DNA of 64,000 nt. Source: Chrysemys picta bellii. Its lineage: Eukaryota > Chordata > Testudines > Emydidae. The notes under the pieces are model-generated. The model ran no database searches, was not told where the DNA came from, and saw only the letters and a program-made list of their open reading frames with translations. Within the stretch, counting starts at the first letter, position 1; each line of letters opens with the position of its first letter. Of the stretch, positions 34,284 through 45,498 are shown in pieces. The stretch spans positions 1-64,000 of the forward strand of contig NW_027052950.1 of NCBI RefSeq assembly GCF_011386835.1. Direction: 5' to 3'. The translations under genes were made by a program, and so were the position numbers.

Positions 34284-34640
34284 AGCGCCGCACCCTCCCA
34301 ACTCCTCCCAGAGCCTGCACCCCCACCCCTTTCCCACACCCCACTCCGGCCCCCAAACTCCCTCCCAGAGCCTGTACCCCCTCCCTCCACACCCCCTCCT
34401 GCCCCCAAACTCCTCCCAGAGCCTGCACCCCTCACCCCTTCCTGCACCCCCACCTTCTGCCCCAGCCTGGAGCCTGCACCCAGCACCCAAACTCCATCCC
34501 AGAGCCTGCACCGCAGGCCCCTTCCCCCACCCAAACTCCCTCCCAGGGCCCAACCTCTCACCCCTCCTGCACCCCAATCCCCTACCCCAGCCCAGTGCCT
34601 GTACCCCAGACCTCCTCCCCCCGCCCAAACTCCCTCCCAG
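34284..34640. repeat. C-rich tandem repeat in the hAT element
   Basis: Units of about 60-65 bp containing CTCCCAGAGCCTGCACCCC, about five copies, diverged. Confidence 0.75.
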
Positions 34641-34799
34641 AGACTTAGACAGGTGGGAGGCAGTTTGGAGGGGCGGGCTCTGCTGGTCACCACCAACATT
34701 TCTACAAACCTGCCGCCCCTGGCCATAGGTCAGCCCCATGCCACAGTCACCGCTGGGCTAGGGCTGTTCTCACGACCCTCACCCGCCGGTGAGGCTCAC

Positions 34800-34914
34800 C
34801 TGAATGAAGAACGCCATGGCCGGGATGTACCGCCTATCATCCCTGCAGTTGAGGATGGCCATCAGCTCCTGGAAAATCCAGCAACGCTCCTGGAAACTGA
34901 CCGAAACCATGGCC
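34800..34914 (-). CDS. MROH-family gene, coding exon 15
   Basis: Acceptor GTGTTTCCCATGCCAG. MVSVSFQERCWIFQELMAIL and onward to AMAFFIQ|GTGAGC. A second AG (TTTCCAG) 24 bp inside is out of phase. Confidence 0.85.
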
Positions 34915-35159
34915 CTGGCATGGGAAACACAAACACCACATCATTGAGGTGGGCAAGGACTGGTTCTCCATTTACAAATCTAACCAGACCAGTGCCACAG
35001 GACAGGGGATCCCGGGTGACTAGTCACGTGCAGCTGGCATGGACAAGTTCCTGCTGGCTTAAAATGCCCAGCAGCCTAACTGCTAGAGACCCAGACCCTT
35101 AATCACTCTACAGGGAGCCCTTCCACGAGGCCAAGCTCCGAGCACGCAGCGCTGGGCTG

Positions 35160-35817
35160 TGTGACCAAGTGGGACCGTTCTTAATGTCTCCTCTGAATAC
35201 TGTGTGGGTGCCTCAGTTTCCCCTATGCATTTCTTAAGTCTCCAGTGTGCATAAATGGCTGACAATCTGTCTCCTAGCAACAAATGGCCAGGGCCCTTCC
35301 CCCCTTGCAAGGGGATAGCTAAAGGTGAACAAAGATCAGGTGACCTCCTGGCCCAGGAAAGAGACAAAGGCCAGAAAGGAGGGGCTGGAGGGGGGTTTCA
35401 GCTGGGAGCTGGCTGGGGACGGGAAGTGAGTGCGGACGGAGTTGTCTGCCTCGCTGGGCCCCAGAATGGACCCGGCTGAGGGGTCCCGTTTGCTGTACCT
35501 ACAAGCTCTGTTTTAGACTGTGTTCCTGTCATCTAATAAACCTCTGTTTTACTGGCTGGCTAAGAGTCACGTCTGACTGCGAAGTGGGGGTGCGTGCAGG
35601 ATCCTCTGGCTTCCTCAGGACCCCACTTGGGGGGACTCGCTGTGGGAAGCGCACGGAGGGGCATATGCTGAATGCTCCAAGGAGAGACCCAGGAAGGTGA
35701 AGCCGTGTGAGCTTCTTGCCCTGAAGACAGTCTGCTCCGAGGGAGAGGAGGCTCCCCAAAGTCCTGACTGGCTTTGTGGGGAGCAGTTCCAGAGCATTGC
35801 CCAGGGACTCCGTGATA
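35160..35817 (+). repeat. Solo LTR, plus strand
   Basis: Starts TGTGACCAAGTGGGACC, has poly(A) signal AATAAA in CATCTAATAAACCTC near 35534, and ends CGTGATA (from CGTGACA). Perfect TSD GGCTG at 35155-35159 and 35818-35822. Confidence 0.9.
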
Positions 35818-36330
35818 GGCTGCAAGAGAACTGCAGACAAAGAAGAGCGTCGGTGGGCTCGGTGGCCTTTCTCATGTGCCCAGATATTGGGTGATGAGAG
35901 ACAGAAGGTGGGTTAGGGAATATCTTAGATTGGTCTAAGACAAGTGTTGGAGCTTTCTGTGTTAGCGTCTCTCTCTCACGCACAGATGCTGGGCCAGCCA
36001 AAGATATTCCCTCCCCCACCTTGTCTCTCTCATGTGCTGGGCCTGACAGGGCTACACCAACGCTGCAGACAGACATGACGGAGGCTGTCTTTGCCCAGCC
36101 ACGCCTGCCAGAGCCACGCAGGAAGCGGTTTACGCCAGGCAGCGCAGGGTGGAGAAGTAGCCGACTGACCCCTCGGCCAACGGCACAGAGGCTGTGGCCT
36201 CTTCCACGCAGGCGATTGGGAGCCGCGTCTCACCCAGCGGGGAAGGCGATGTGGCCGTGTCCTGGGCCCAGGGACGGGAGATGCTACTGCGGTCAGTTCT
36301 GGGCAGCAGCCCCAGGGACAAGACACTCAC

Positions 36331-36468
36331 CGGGCAAGCACCAAGACGCCTTTGTGGTGCATGTCGGCGTTCACGAGCATGCCCCAGCCACCCTGCTTGT
36401 GGATGAACGTGGTCTGGTCCCTGTAGCCAGCACATTGGAGCAAGGCTTGCATGGCATCCACCGCACAC
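36331..36468 (-). CDS. MROH-family gene, coding exon 14 (signature motif)
   Basis: CAVDAMQALLQCAGYRDQ, then GGWGMLVNADMHHKGVLVLA, the best family signature. Donor CG|GTGAGT, phase 2. Confidence 0.92.
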
Positions 36469-36575
36469 CTGCATGCAGAGCGAGCCTCTTGTTACTGAGC
36501 AAGCCCAGGCCAGGCCCTGCCGCGTGCCTGCGGGCGACGGTTCAGAACCGAGGTGGGGTGTCGGGCTGGTGGTAC

Positions 36576-36739
36576 CTGACAGGGCTGAGGGGTGCGGGCG
36601 TGTCCTCCTGGTTATGCATGGACAGCTCCACTATGTATGTGATCTGGAATAGCAGGGCGATGGAGAGCTGAGGGAAGAGCTCCTTCACCTGCTGCCTGCA
36701 GTTCTGCTCCTTGAAGATCTCGTACAGGGCTCTGGTGGC
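36576..36739 (-). CDS. MROH-family gene, coding exon 13
   Basis: ATRALYEIFKEQNCRQQVKE, then LFPQLSIALLFQITYIVELS, the usual MROH helical core. Phase 2 end at CAG|GTACCA. Confidence 0.9.
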
Positions 36740-37009
36740 CTGCAGCCAAGAACAGGAGACAGATGTCACTGCAGGGCCTTCGCCCTTCCCATGCTCCCCC
36801 GAGGCACCTAGAGAGGAGGGGTGGGCTGGGGGCTAAGGCCTGGGATGCTGGATTCAATTCCTAGCCTGTGTGACCTTGGCTAGAACCACAGAAGGGACTT
36901 CGGCTCAGCGTTGCCATGCCTAGCTTCATGTGCCCTGCTGCCCAGTGGACTCACAGCCCTGAGTTAAGTGCCCAGGCTCCATATACGCTCCAGAGGGAGA
37001 GTCAGTTGG

Positions 37010-38490
37010 GCCAATTGTTAAAGAGGGTAAACGGGATGGCCTGGGTAATTTCAGGCCTGTCAGCCTGACATCGATCCCAGGCAAGATAATGGAGCGGCTG
37101 GTACAAGATTAAATTAATAAAGAATTAAAGAAGATAATTTAATTAATGCAAATCAACATGGGTGTATGGAAAATATTTCCAGCCAAGATAATTGCGATCT
37201 GTTTTTCGATGAGATTACAAGTTTGGTAGAGAAAGGAAATAGCATTGGCATAATATATGTAGACTTCTGTAAGGCGCTTGAGTTGGCGCCGCACTCCAGT
37301 TTGATCGGAATCCTAGAAGGATACAAAAGTAACGTGGCACACATGAATTGGTTATAAACTGGCTGACAGGTCTCAAAATGTAATTGTAAACTGGGAATCA
37401 GCATTGCACTGGTGTGTTTCCAGTGTGGTCCCCGCAGGGATCGGGTCTTGGCCCTACGCGATTTAACATTTTTATCAATGACCTGGAAGAAAACATAAAA
37501 TCATCACTGATAAAATTTGCAGCTGACACAAGAATTGGGTGAGTGGTAAATAATGAAGAGGACAAGTCACTGATACAGAGCGATCTGAATCGCTTGGTAA
37601 ACTGGGGGGCAATCAAACAGTATGTGTTTTACTATGGCTCATTGTAAATGAATACATCTAGGAACAGGACGGGGGATTCTCTCCTGGGAAGCAGAGACTC
37701 TGAAAAGGGCCTGGGAGTCCTGGTGGATAATCAGCTGAACAGGAGCTCCCAGTGTGGCGCTGTGGCCAAAAGAGCTCATGTGATCCTGGGATAAATAAAC
37801 AGAAGAATCTCGAGTGGGAGTATCTGGCACTGGTGTGACCCACTGCTGGGATCCTGGGTCCTGTTCCAGTGCCCACAATGCAAGAAGAATGTTGATAAAT
37901 TGCAGAGGGTTCAGAGAAGAGTCGTGAGAATGATTAAAGGATTAGAAACCATGTCTTATAGTGATAGGGTGACCAGACAGCAAGTGTGAAAAATCAGGAC
38001 GGGGGTTGGGGGGTAATAGGAGCCTATATAAGAAAAAGACCCTAAAATCAGGACTGTCCCTATAAAATCTGGTCACCCTACACAGTGAGAGACTCAAGAA
38101 GCTCGATCTATTCAGCTTAACAAAGAGAAGGTTGAGGGATGACTTGATTACTGTCTATAGGTATTTCCGTGGGGAACAAATATTTAGTAATTGGCTTTTC
38201 AGTCTAGCAGAGAAAGGTCTAACATGATCCAGTGGCTGGAAGTTGAAGGTAGACATTCAGATTGGAAATAAGGCATACACGTCACAGTGAGAGTAATTAA
38301 TCATTGGAACAATTTACCCAGGGTGGTGATAGATTCTCCATCACTGACCATTTTTGAATCACAATGGGATGTTTTTCTTCAAAGACCTGCTCTAGGAATG
38401 ATCTGGGGGCAGTTCTCTGGCCTGTGTCATGCAGGGGATCTGACTAGATGATCACAGAGGTCCCTTCTGGCCTTGAAATCTATGAAGCTA
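37010..38490 (+). mobile_element. Old LINE (CR1-like), plus strand, interrupted
   Basis: Pieces of RT ([13 protein letters not shown], FADDT-like AADTRIG), then a 3' part with RVQRRVVRMIKGLE-like sequence and a tail ending TTGAAATCTATGAAG. Many stops. Split by the element at 37965. Confidence 0.75.
37965..38080. mobile_element. Short hAT-type MITE in the LINE
   Basis: 116 bp, TIRs TAGGGTGACCAGACAG / ATCTGGTCACCCTA. Flanks TATAGTGA and CACAGTGA match 6 of 8, as expected for an aged 8-bp TSD. Same terminal family as 13800 and 62605. Confidence 0.85.
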
Positions 38491-38599
38491 AGAGTGGGGA
38501 GCTGCCTAAACCAGCCAATAGGAAATGCTGAGGAGAGGGGTGTGGCCTAAGCCCCACCCCCAAAGGGAATTCGGTATCTATCTCTACTTGGGAACACTT

Positions 38600-38700
38600 A
38601 AATAGTCATTGGAGCAGAGTTTAGACCCCGGGTCTCCCAGTTGGGTGCCCTAACCACTCGGCTAGAGACAGTGGTGTAGTCCAAAATCGGAAGGTACTGG
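38600..38700 (-). repeat. tRNA-derived SINE fragment
   Basis: The minus strand has TAGCCGAGTGG, a perfect box A, then TTAGGGCACCCAACTGGGAG. Box B is degenerate. Not a tRNA gene. Confidence 0.45.
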
Positions 38701-38869
38701 AATGCCACTAAAATATTGATTTTCATAAACATGAATTATACAAATTCACATTTTATTTGTCTACTGAATTTCTGGTACAGTAATACTTGGCTAAACCAGG
38801 CATGGCTGGAGACAGGCTGGCTGTCCAAAATAACAAGGTATTGGATTTTCTTTTTTTTAATTGTGTACA

Positions 38870-39131
38870 CAGGGGTCGGCAACATTTGGCACGCGGCTCG
38901 CCAGGGTAAGCACCCTGGCAGGCCAGGCAAGTTTATTTACCTGCTGACGCAGCAGGTTCGGCCGATTGCGGCCCCCACTCGCTGCGGTTCGCCATCCCGG
39001 GCCAATGGGGGCGGCGAGAAACCGCGGCCAGCACATCCCTCGCCCGCGCCGCGTCAGCAGGTAAATAAACTGGCCTGGCCCGCCAGGGTGCTTACCCTGG
39101 CGAGCCGCGTGCCAAACGTTGCCGACCCCTG
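38870..39131. mobile_element. Near-palindromic MITE, TIR CAGGGGTCGGCAAC
   Basis: Inverted ends of about 50 bp (CAGGGGTCGGCAACATTTGG / GTTGCCGACCCCTG) and a second inverted pair in the middle around CTGCTGACGC. The flanks GTGTACAC and GTATACAC differ at one base, but the register is ambiguous by one base. Confidence 0.8.
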
Positions 39132-39144
39132 GTATACACGCGCG

Positions 39145-39162
39145 CACACACACACACACACA
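39145..39162 (+). repeat. (CA)n microsatellite
   Basis: A short CA run next to the MITE, preceded by CGCGCG. Confidence 0.75.
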
Positions 39163-39939
39163 GATGAGATAGGGTCTAGCATGTCTGTAGCACTGAATTG
39201 TGAACACAGACCGATATCAATATCTACACCATGCAGTATGTGGAATTCAGTTAAATCGGGACGATCCGAGTAGGGTCTGCCATGTTTAGCAATGTAATAT
39301 GCCATTCGCTTTACCTGCACAGTTGTGTCAAGTTCTGATTTTGTCATGTTAACCACTTCATCTTCAAAAGTTGAGGTTTCTGCTTCTGTTGAAAGCTGTA
39401 AAGCTACCTGCAGTTGAATCTTTGTGTTCCTTTATCTTCATTGGCAGAGATGTTAATCTGGACTCTCAGCTAGGTCCATAAGGAGAAACAGAAAACTACC
39501 ACCACCCTACTGCTATGGAGAGACCCTGATGAAACTTTGCTACCGTTAAGGCATCCAAGCTTACCATCATGGCAGGACAACCAAGGATAATCCCTCTTCT
39601 TCAGCATCCACTAACCAGAATTCATGCCAGCTGGTCTTTGGCTGTTGAAGGGTAATCTTCACAGTTCGTTCTCACTGCAATAGCCACCTCAGTGAACTCC
39701 ATTACAGGAAGAGCTCTGTTTTTGTGTTTGGGTCTGCAGTCGAAGCACGGCTGCTACTGTCTTCGTCAGCACCTTTAGCCTTCTCAAAGAAGTAGTTAGG
39801 AAGAGAAGAATTTCCTAATGCTCTTTTCACTGCATCAGAGGACTGCTGGCTGTAACAGACAGTTGTGCCGGAGATGTGAATCATGTCATTTAGCTTGCCT
39901 ACTATGTGCGTTCTGGCTCGATTACAATATTGTTGTCTG

Positions 39940-40870
39940 GTGTTGTTTCACATCTTTATTAATGACCTGGATGTAGATAGAGAGAGCAAACTGGTCAAGT
40001 TTGCAGATGACACAAAGCTAGGAGGAGTCACCAATACTTTAGAGGAAAGAGCTAAAATTACGAGGGATCATGGTAAATTGGAGGACCGGGCTATAGACAA
40101 CAAAATGAAATTCACCAAAGACAAATGTGAGGTGCTACATTTAGAGAAGAAAAATCAAATGCACAGATACAGAATGGGGGATAACCAGCTTGGCCGTGGC
40201 ACTTCTGAGAAGGATCTGGGAGCTGTGGTCGATCACAACCTCAGCATGAGTCAGCAATGCGATGCTGTTGCAAAAAAAGCAAATGCAATTTTAGGTTGCA
40301 TTAACAGAGGTATAGCATGCAAGTTATGGGAGGCGATAGTACCGCTCTACTCAGCACTGGTTAGGCCTCAGCTGGAGGACAGTGTCCAGTTTTGGTCACC
40401 AATGTCTAGAAAGGATGTGGAGAAACTGTAATGGATCCAGAGGCGAGTAACAAAGATGATCAGAGGGACGGAACACAAGCCATACGAGCAAAGGCTGAAG
40501 GAACTGGCTATGTTTAGTTTGGAAAAGAGGAGATTAAGGGGGGACTTGATAACGGTCTTCAGATACTTGGAAGGCTGCCATAAAAAAAAGATGGAGAAAA
40601 GTTGTTCTCTCTTTCCACAGAGGGCAGGACAAGAGGCGATGGGGTCAAACTACAGCACAGCAGATGTAGATTAAACCTCAGGAAAAGCTTCCTAACGGTA
40701 AGAAGAGTAGGACGATGGGACAGACGCCTAGGGAGCTTGTGGAAACTCCTTCGCTGGAGGTTTTCAGAAGGAGGCTGGAGCCATCTGTCTGGGGTGGGTT
40801 AGACACAACAAGTCCTGCCTCGTGGCAGGGGGCTGGACGAGCTGACCCTGCGATCCCTTCTCACCCTGTG
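39940..40870 (+). mobile_element. CR1 LINE fragment, plus strand
   Basis: HIFINDLDVDRESKLVKFAD with FADDTK, then VQFWSPMSRKDVEKL, a stop, and a frame-shifted tail. Decayed after 40430. Confidence 0.88.
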
Positions 40871-41060
40871 GTTCTAGGAGTGCTGCTGAATAGCACCAGG
40901 AGAGCGTTTCGGCGTGTTCCGGCTCGACTATAGCACTGGCTAGAGTCACGCTCTCTCTCTTCGGCCCAATGACTATACCCAGTGGGAGACTGAGAGACAC
41001 CCTCAGGCAGTGATGGGGACACACGGCGCTCCTTCCCTTGCTTCAGGGGCTGATACTTAC

Positions 41061-41196
41061 AGCCAAGGGGGCCTCTCTCTGAGAGACATGATGGTGGTGC
41101 AGCGGCTGTTCCCGCAGCGTGTTGAGCAGCTCCTTTAGGACCTTTTCTATGCTCTGGCAGTGGGATGCCAGCATCCGCCACATCTCCGCAGCAACG
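41061..41196 (-). CDS. MROH-family gene, coding exon 12
   Basis: VAAEMWRMLASHCQSIEKVL, then a His cluster (HHHH). Acceptor CTCCCTTTGCAG, donor GCT|GTAAGT. Confidence 0.9.
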
Positions 41197-41568
41197 CTGC
41201 AAAGGGAGAGAGCCAACGGCACTTGGTCAGAGCCCCGCCAGCCTCCTGCACCACGCCCCCCCCCGGCACCGGCACCCTGCTGGGACTCCTTGCACCAGCC
41301 AGCTCTTTGTTGCCCTCCCACTGCTGCTGGTGCAGGCTGCCTGGGGACCGGGTCTGAGTGTCAGCCCCAGGGGAGGCTGAGGGATGCCATACAGGGTTTT
41401 GCAGGCTGGCCTGTCTCCAGGGCAAGCCAGCCTGCAAAACCCTCCAGGAGAAGCAGCAGCTCTGCAGGGAGAAGGAGATCTCTGGAAGGTTCTGCATTCC
41501 CCTGTCCCTGGCAGCGGGACCAGTCCGGGGGACCCGGAGCGCAAGCGACGGCAGCCCCAGCCCCGTAC

Positions 41569-41723
41569 CTGTCACATGACAGCGAGCAGCCCAGCAGGGT
41601 TCTGACCACCTCCTCGCTGTACTGGTTGCCCAGCATGAGAAGGGTCCTGAACAGCTCCTTCCGGGACAGTGGCTCGCTGATGGAGTCCAGGTTCTTGTAA
41701 ATGCTCATCACAGCCTCCGACAC
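41569..41723 (-). CDS. MROH-family gene, coding exon 11
   Basis: VSEAVMSIYKNLDSISEPLS, then a second helix pair ending in SCDR. Acceptor TTTCCCTTCCAG, phase 2 end. Confidence 0.9.
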
Positions 41724-41923
41724 CTGGAAGGGAAATGAGGAGATGGGGGCCTCGGCTTCCTCGCACTGCTATTGATCTGGGGTGCCAGGGACCTGCTGCA
41801 CCTGAAAGCCATCTGCCCTCCCAGATCCTCTTTGCCAGCCCCAGACCTAGAGCACAGGACCAGTTCCCAGCCTATCGATTCATAGACTGCAAGGCCACAA
41901 GCGGCCATGGTGATCACCTAGAC

Positions 41924-42902
41924 CAGGGGTCTCAAACTCAAATGACCACAAGGGCCACATGAGGACTAGTACATTGGCCCGAGGGCCGCATTACTGACAC
42001 CTCCCCCCCGCCGCCCTCTGCCCCACCCCCACTCCACCCCTTCCATGAGGCCCCACCCCTGCCCCGCCTCTTCCCACCCCTTCCCTGCCCCCATTCCAAC
42101 CCCTTCCCCGAAATCCCCACCCCAACTCCGCCCCCTCCCTGCCCCCAGGGGGGGCAGGAGGGGTGTGGGGTGTGGCAGGGGCTCAGGGCAGGGAGTTGGG
42201 GTGTGGGGTGCAGGAAGGGTGAGGGGTACTGCAGGGAGTCAGGGCAGGGGATTGGGGTGCAAGAGGGGTGCAGCAGGGGGCTCAGGGCAGTGGATTGGGG
42301 TGCAGGAGGAGTGCAAGGTTCGTCAGGTGGCTCAGGGAAGGGGGTTGGGGTGCAGGAGGGGTGTGGGGTGCGACAGGGGCTCAGGGCAGGGGGTCAGGGT
42401 GCGGCGGGGGCTCAGGGCAGTGGGTTGGGGTGCAGGAGGGCTGTGGCAGGGGGTCAGGGTGCAGGATGCGGCAAGGGCCTCAGGGCAGGGCGTTCGGCTG
42501 CAGGAGGAGTTCGGGGGGCGGGCTCTGGCCTGCCCTGCCCCGCCCCCGCGCTGCTCCGGGATGTATGTATTGCTGTTGCTTCAGGCACCGCCCCCAGCAT
42601 CTCCCATTGGCCGGGAATGGGGAAACGCGGGCAATGGGAGCTGCTGGGGGCGGTGCCTGAAGCAACATCAACACACACAGCAATGTGCCCCCTCTTCCCC
42701 ATGTTCCGGCCGCTTCCCGGCACGGCGCGGGGGCAGGGCAGGCAGGCAGGGAGTCTGCCCTGCCCCAGTGCACGTCGGGCCAGAGCCGCTCTAGGTAAAC
42801 GCTGCGGGAGGGCAGGAGCGGGGGCTGCGAGGGGCTCGCGGGCTGCAGAAAATTACCTCGCGGGCCGCATGTGGCCCATGCGCCGTGTGTTTGAGACCCC
42901 TG
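41924..42902. mobile_element. hAT-type non-autonomous element with minisatellite core
   Basis: TIRs CAGGGGTCTCAAAC / GTTTGAGACCCCTG. Perfect TSD ACCTAGAC at 41916-41923 and 42903-42910. A G-rich minisatellite fills 42150-42520. An inverted pair (TTGCTTCAGGCACCGCCCCC / GGGGGCGGTGCCTGAAGCAA) lies at 42576-42665. It is inserted in a CR1 3' tail. Confidence 0.92.
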
Positions 42903-43021
42903 ACCTAGACTGACCCCCCCTCCCCCCCACATTGCACAAGCCAGAGACCTGCCCCCCAATAACACCTAGAGTCTCCCACGGATGGGCTCCCCCAGCAGGG
43001 TGTTCTCACTGCAGCTCTTAC

Positions 43022-43171
43022 CCTCTCCAGCCTTGGGCCGGGGACCATCAGGATCTCATGCAGCATGTGCCTGGCCACCACCGAGTCATGGACGCTGGTA
43101 TCTTTCATGCTATCAATAGCAGTGCAGAGGAAGTCCATGCGCTCGGATCCGTTGAAGTACTTCCCAAACAT
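43022..43171 (-). CDS. MROH-family gene, coding exon 10
   Basis: 50 codons, phase 0 to 0, MFGKYFNGSERMDFLCTAID and onward to PRLER. Acceptor TTTGTTTCAG, donor AGG|GTAAGA. Confidence 0.9.
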
Positions 43172-43559
43172 CTGAAACAAACCCGCCAGTGAAACCATTT
43201 TTGCTGCCCAGCGCGGTTCCAGTCAGTGGCCGAGCAGCCAGGACTGGCCCAGCCAGGAGTGCAGGCAAACCCCACTCTGCCGGGACAGGGCTGGGTTACT
43301 GCACCTGGGCAGCACAGTATCCAGTCAGCAATCAGGAACTGCCGTGCATGGCAGAGGCCAGCCGGGCAGTCCACGGGGGCACAATACTGCACAGCACGGA
43401 TACACTCTCTAGTTCTCAGCAGGGGCTGGCACTGGTGCACAGATGCAATGATGCCTTTTGTTGCATTAATCTCTGGGGAAGCTCCCACCACGCCTGACAA
43501 GGAGCTGGGATCAGGTTTGGATGAGCCCCAGTGCATCTTGGGATGTGGCATGTAGGGAG

Positions 43560-44150
43560 GCATATTGGGCTGCATTAGTAGAAGCATTGCCAGCAGATTG
43601 AGGGAAGTGATTATTCCCCTCTATTCGGCACTGGTGAGTTCACATCCGGAGTATTGCATCCAGTTTTGGGCCCCCCACAAGAGAAAGGATGTGGACAAAT
43701 CGGAGAGAGTCCAGCAGAGGGCAACGAAAATGATTAGGGGCCTGGGGCACATGACTTATGAGGAGAGACTGAGGGAACTAGGCTTATTTAGTCTGCAGAA
43801 GAGAAGAGTGAGGGGGGATTTGACAGCAGCCTTCAACTACCTGCAGGGGGTGGGGGGTTCCAAAGAGGATGGAGCTAGGCTGTTCTCAGTGGTGGCAGAT
43901 GAGAGAACAAGGAGTAATGGTCTCAAGTTGCAGTGGGGAAGGTCTAGGTTGGATATTAGGAAAAATGATTTCACTAGGAGGGTGGGTGAAGCACTAGAAT
44001 GGGTTATCTGGGGAGGTGGTGGAATCTCCATCCTTAGAGGTTTTTAAGGCCCGGCTTGACAAAGACCTGGCTGTGATGATTTAGTTGGGGTTGGTCCTGC
44101 TTTGAGCAGGGCGTTGGATTAGATGATCTCCTGAGGTCTATGATTCTATG
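43560..44150 (+). mobile_element. CR1 LINE 3' end, plus strand
   Basis: [40 protein letters not shown], then the tail CTATGATTCTATGAG. Close to the copy at 25745. Confidence 0.9.
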
Positions 44151-44302
44151 AGGTAGAGTGGGCCATAGGCAGGGCTCTGACCCAGATGAATGGGCTCAGT
44201 CACACGCCTGGGTCTGTCCCTTCCCCCGACTCTTAGGGTGTTAATTTCTGACTCCTGATAACTCTGCGCACAACAATCCCGTGAAGCACTGACTGTACTT
44301 AC

Positions 44303-44409
44303 CCATGTGATATCGCTGGTGTTGGTGAACAAGGTGTCCCAGGAGCCGTACAGGATTTGCTTGTCCTTGAGGAGCTGCCGATGCTCTTCACTGTTCGCCA
44401 GTGTCATAG
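44303..44409 (-). CDS. MROH-family gene, coding exon 9 (LTR-derived acceptor)
   Basis: KDKQILYGSWDTLFTNTSD, donor TGG|GTAAGT. The first 8 bp (CTATGACA) and the acceptor (CACCCTTCCCTTTATAG) lie inside the solo LTR 44402-45227. The old exon start lies beyond the LTR at 45228-45243, after acceptor CTCCCTGGCTCAG. Both versions keep the reading frame. The LTR version would replace about five residues with four. Confidence 0.75.
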
Positions 44410-45227
44410 CTATAAAGGGAAGGGTGTAACAGCTGACCTGTGTACAGTACTATAAAATCCCTCCTGGCCAGAGCCTCCAAAATCCTTTTCCCTGTAAAGG
44501 GTTAAGAAGCTCAGGTAACCTGGCTGGCATCTGACCCAAAGGACCAATAAGGGGACAAGATACTTTCAAATTTTGGCGGGGGGAAGGCTTTTGTTTGTGC
44601 TCTTTGTTTGGGAGTTCGTTCGCTCTTGGGACTGAGAGGGACCAGACATCAATCCAGGTTCTCCCCATCTTTCTAAACAAGTCTCTCATATTTCAAACTT
44701 GTAAGTAAAAAGCCAGGCAAGGCGTCTTAGTTTTACTTTGTTTTCTCAACTTGTAAATGTACCTTTTACTAGAGTGTTTATCTTTATTGCTATGCTTTGA
44801 ACCTGAGGCTAGAGGGAGGTCCTCTGAGCTCTTTAAGTTTGATTACCCTGTAAAGTTATTTTCCATACTGATTTTACGGAGATGATTTTTACCTTTTTTC
44901 TTGAATTAAAAAGGTAATTAATTTCTTTTTAAGAACCTGATTGATTTTTCCTTGTTTTAAGATCCAAGGGGTTTGGATCTTGATCCACCAGGAGTTGGTG
45001 GGAGGAAGGAGGGGAATGGTTAATTTCTCCTTGTTTTAAGATCCAAGGGGTTTGGATCTGTATTCACCAGGGAATTGGTGAAGGTCTCTCAAGGCTATCC
45101 AGGGAAGGGAATTAGCTTTGGGATGGTGGCAGCGGACCAGACCTAAGCTGGTAGTTAAGCTTAGAAGTTTTCATGCAGGCCCCCACATTTGTACCCTAAA
45201 GTTCAGAGTGGGGAAGCAGCCTTGACA
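44402..45227 (+). repeat. Solo LTR inserted in MROH exon 9
   Basis: 826 bp, TGTCATAGCTATAAAGGG...GCCTTGACA. The flanks GCCAG (44397-44401) and GCCAC (45228-45232) give a 5-bp TSD with one change. It has a direct repeat of TTGTTTTAAGATCCAAGGGG. Its minus strand offers CACCCTTCCCTTTATAG, used as the acceptor in the gene model. Confidence 0.88.
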
Positions 45228-45498
45228 GCCACCATCATTGAGGCTGAGCCAGGGAGGGGAAACAGACAGCAGGCAATATAAATCAGATGTTCGGTTAGCA
45301 AATGGGAGTTTTGCAAGAAAGTTTAGAGAGGGTGTGTGAGAGACAAGTACATCTAACAACCATACTGTAAACTCAGGCCAATAACCCCCTCCCCAGAAAC
45401 AAAACTAAACAAACTAACCCCCCTGGAAGAGTAAAAATAAACCAGGCAGAAGGGCAGCAGCAGCATGGGGCTCGCCAGTTGATTGCACTGAATGCAGC

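Larger units (their letters stand above)
33504..34721. mobile_element. hAT-type non-autonomous element with GC-rich tandem repeats
   Basis: Termini CATGGGCGGC / GCCGCCCCTG. The perfect 8-bp TSD GCCATAGG lies at 33496-33503 and 34722-34729. A solo LTR is nested inside. Confidence 0.88.

Noticed and set aside
33505..34739. Pro/Gly-rich ORFs in several frames
   Set aside because: They come from the C-rich tandem repeats of a hAT element.
38630..38670. Possible tRNA gene on the minus strand (perfect box A)
   Set aside because: Box B and the acceptor stem are not intact; it fits a tRNA-derived SINE fragment.
42045..42913. ORFs of about 247 codons, Gly/Gln-rich
   Set aside because: Minisatellite translation inside the hAT element 41924-42902; all three frames are open because the unit lacks stops.
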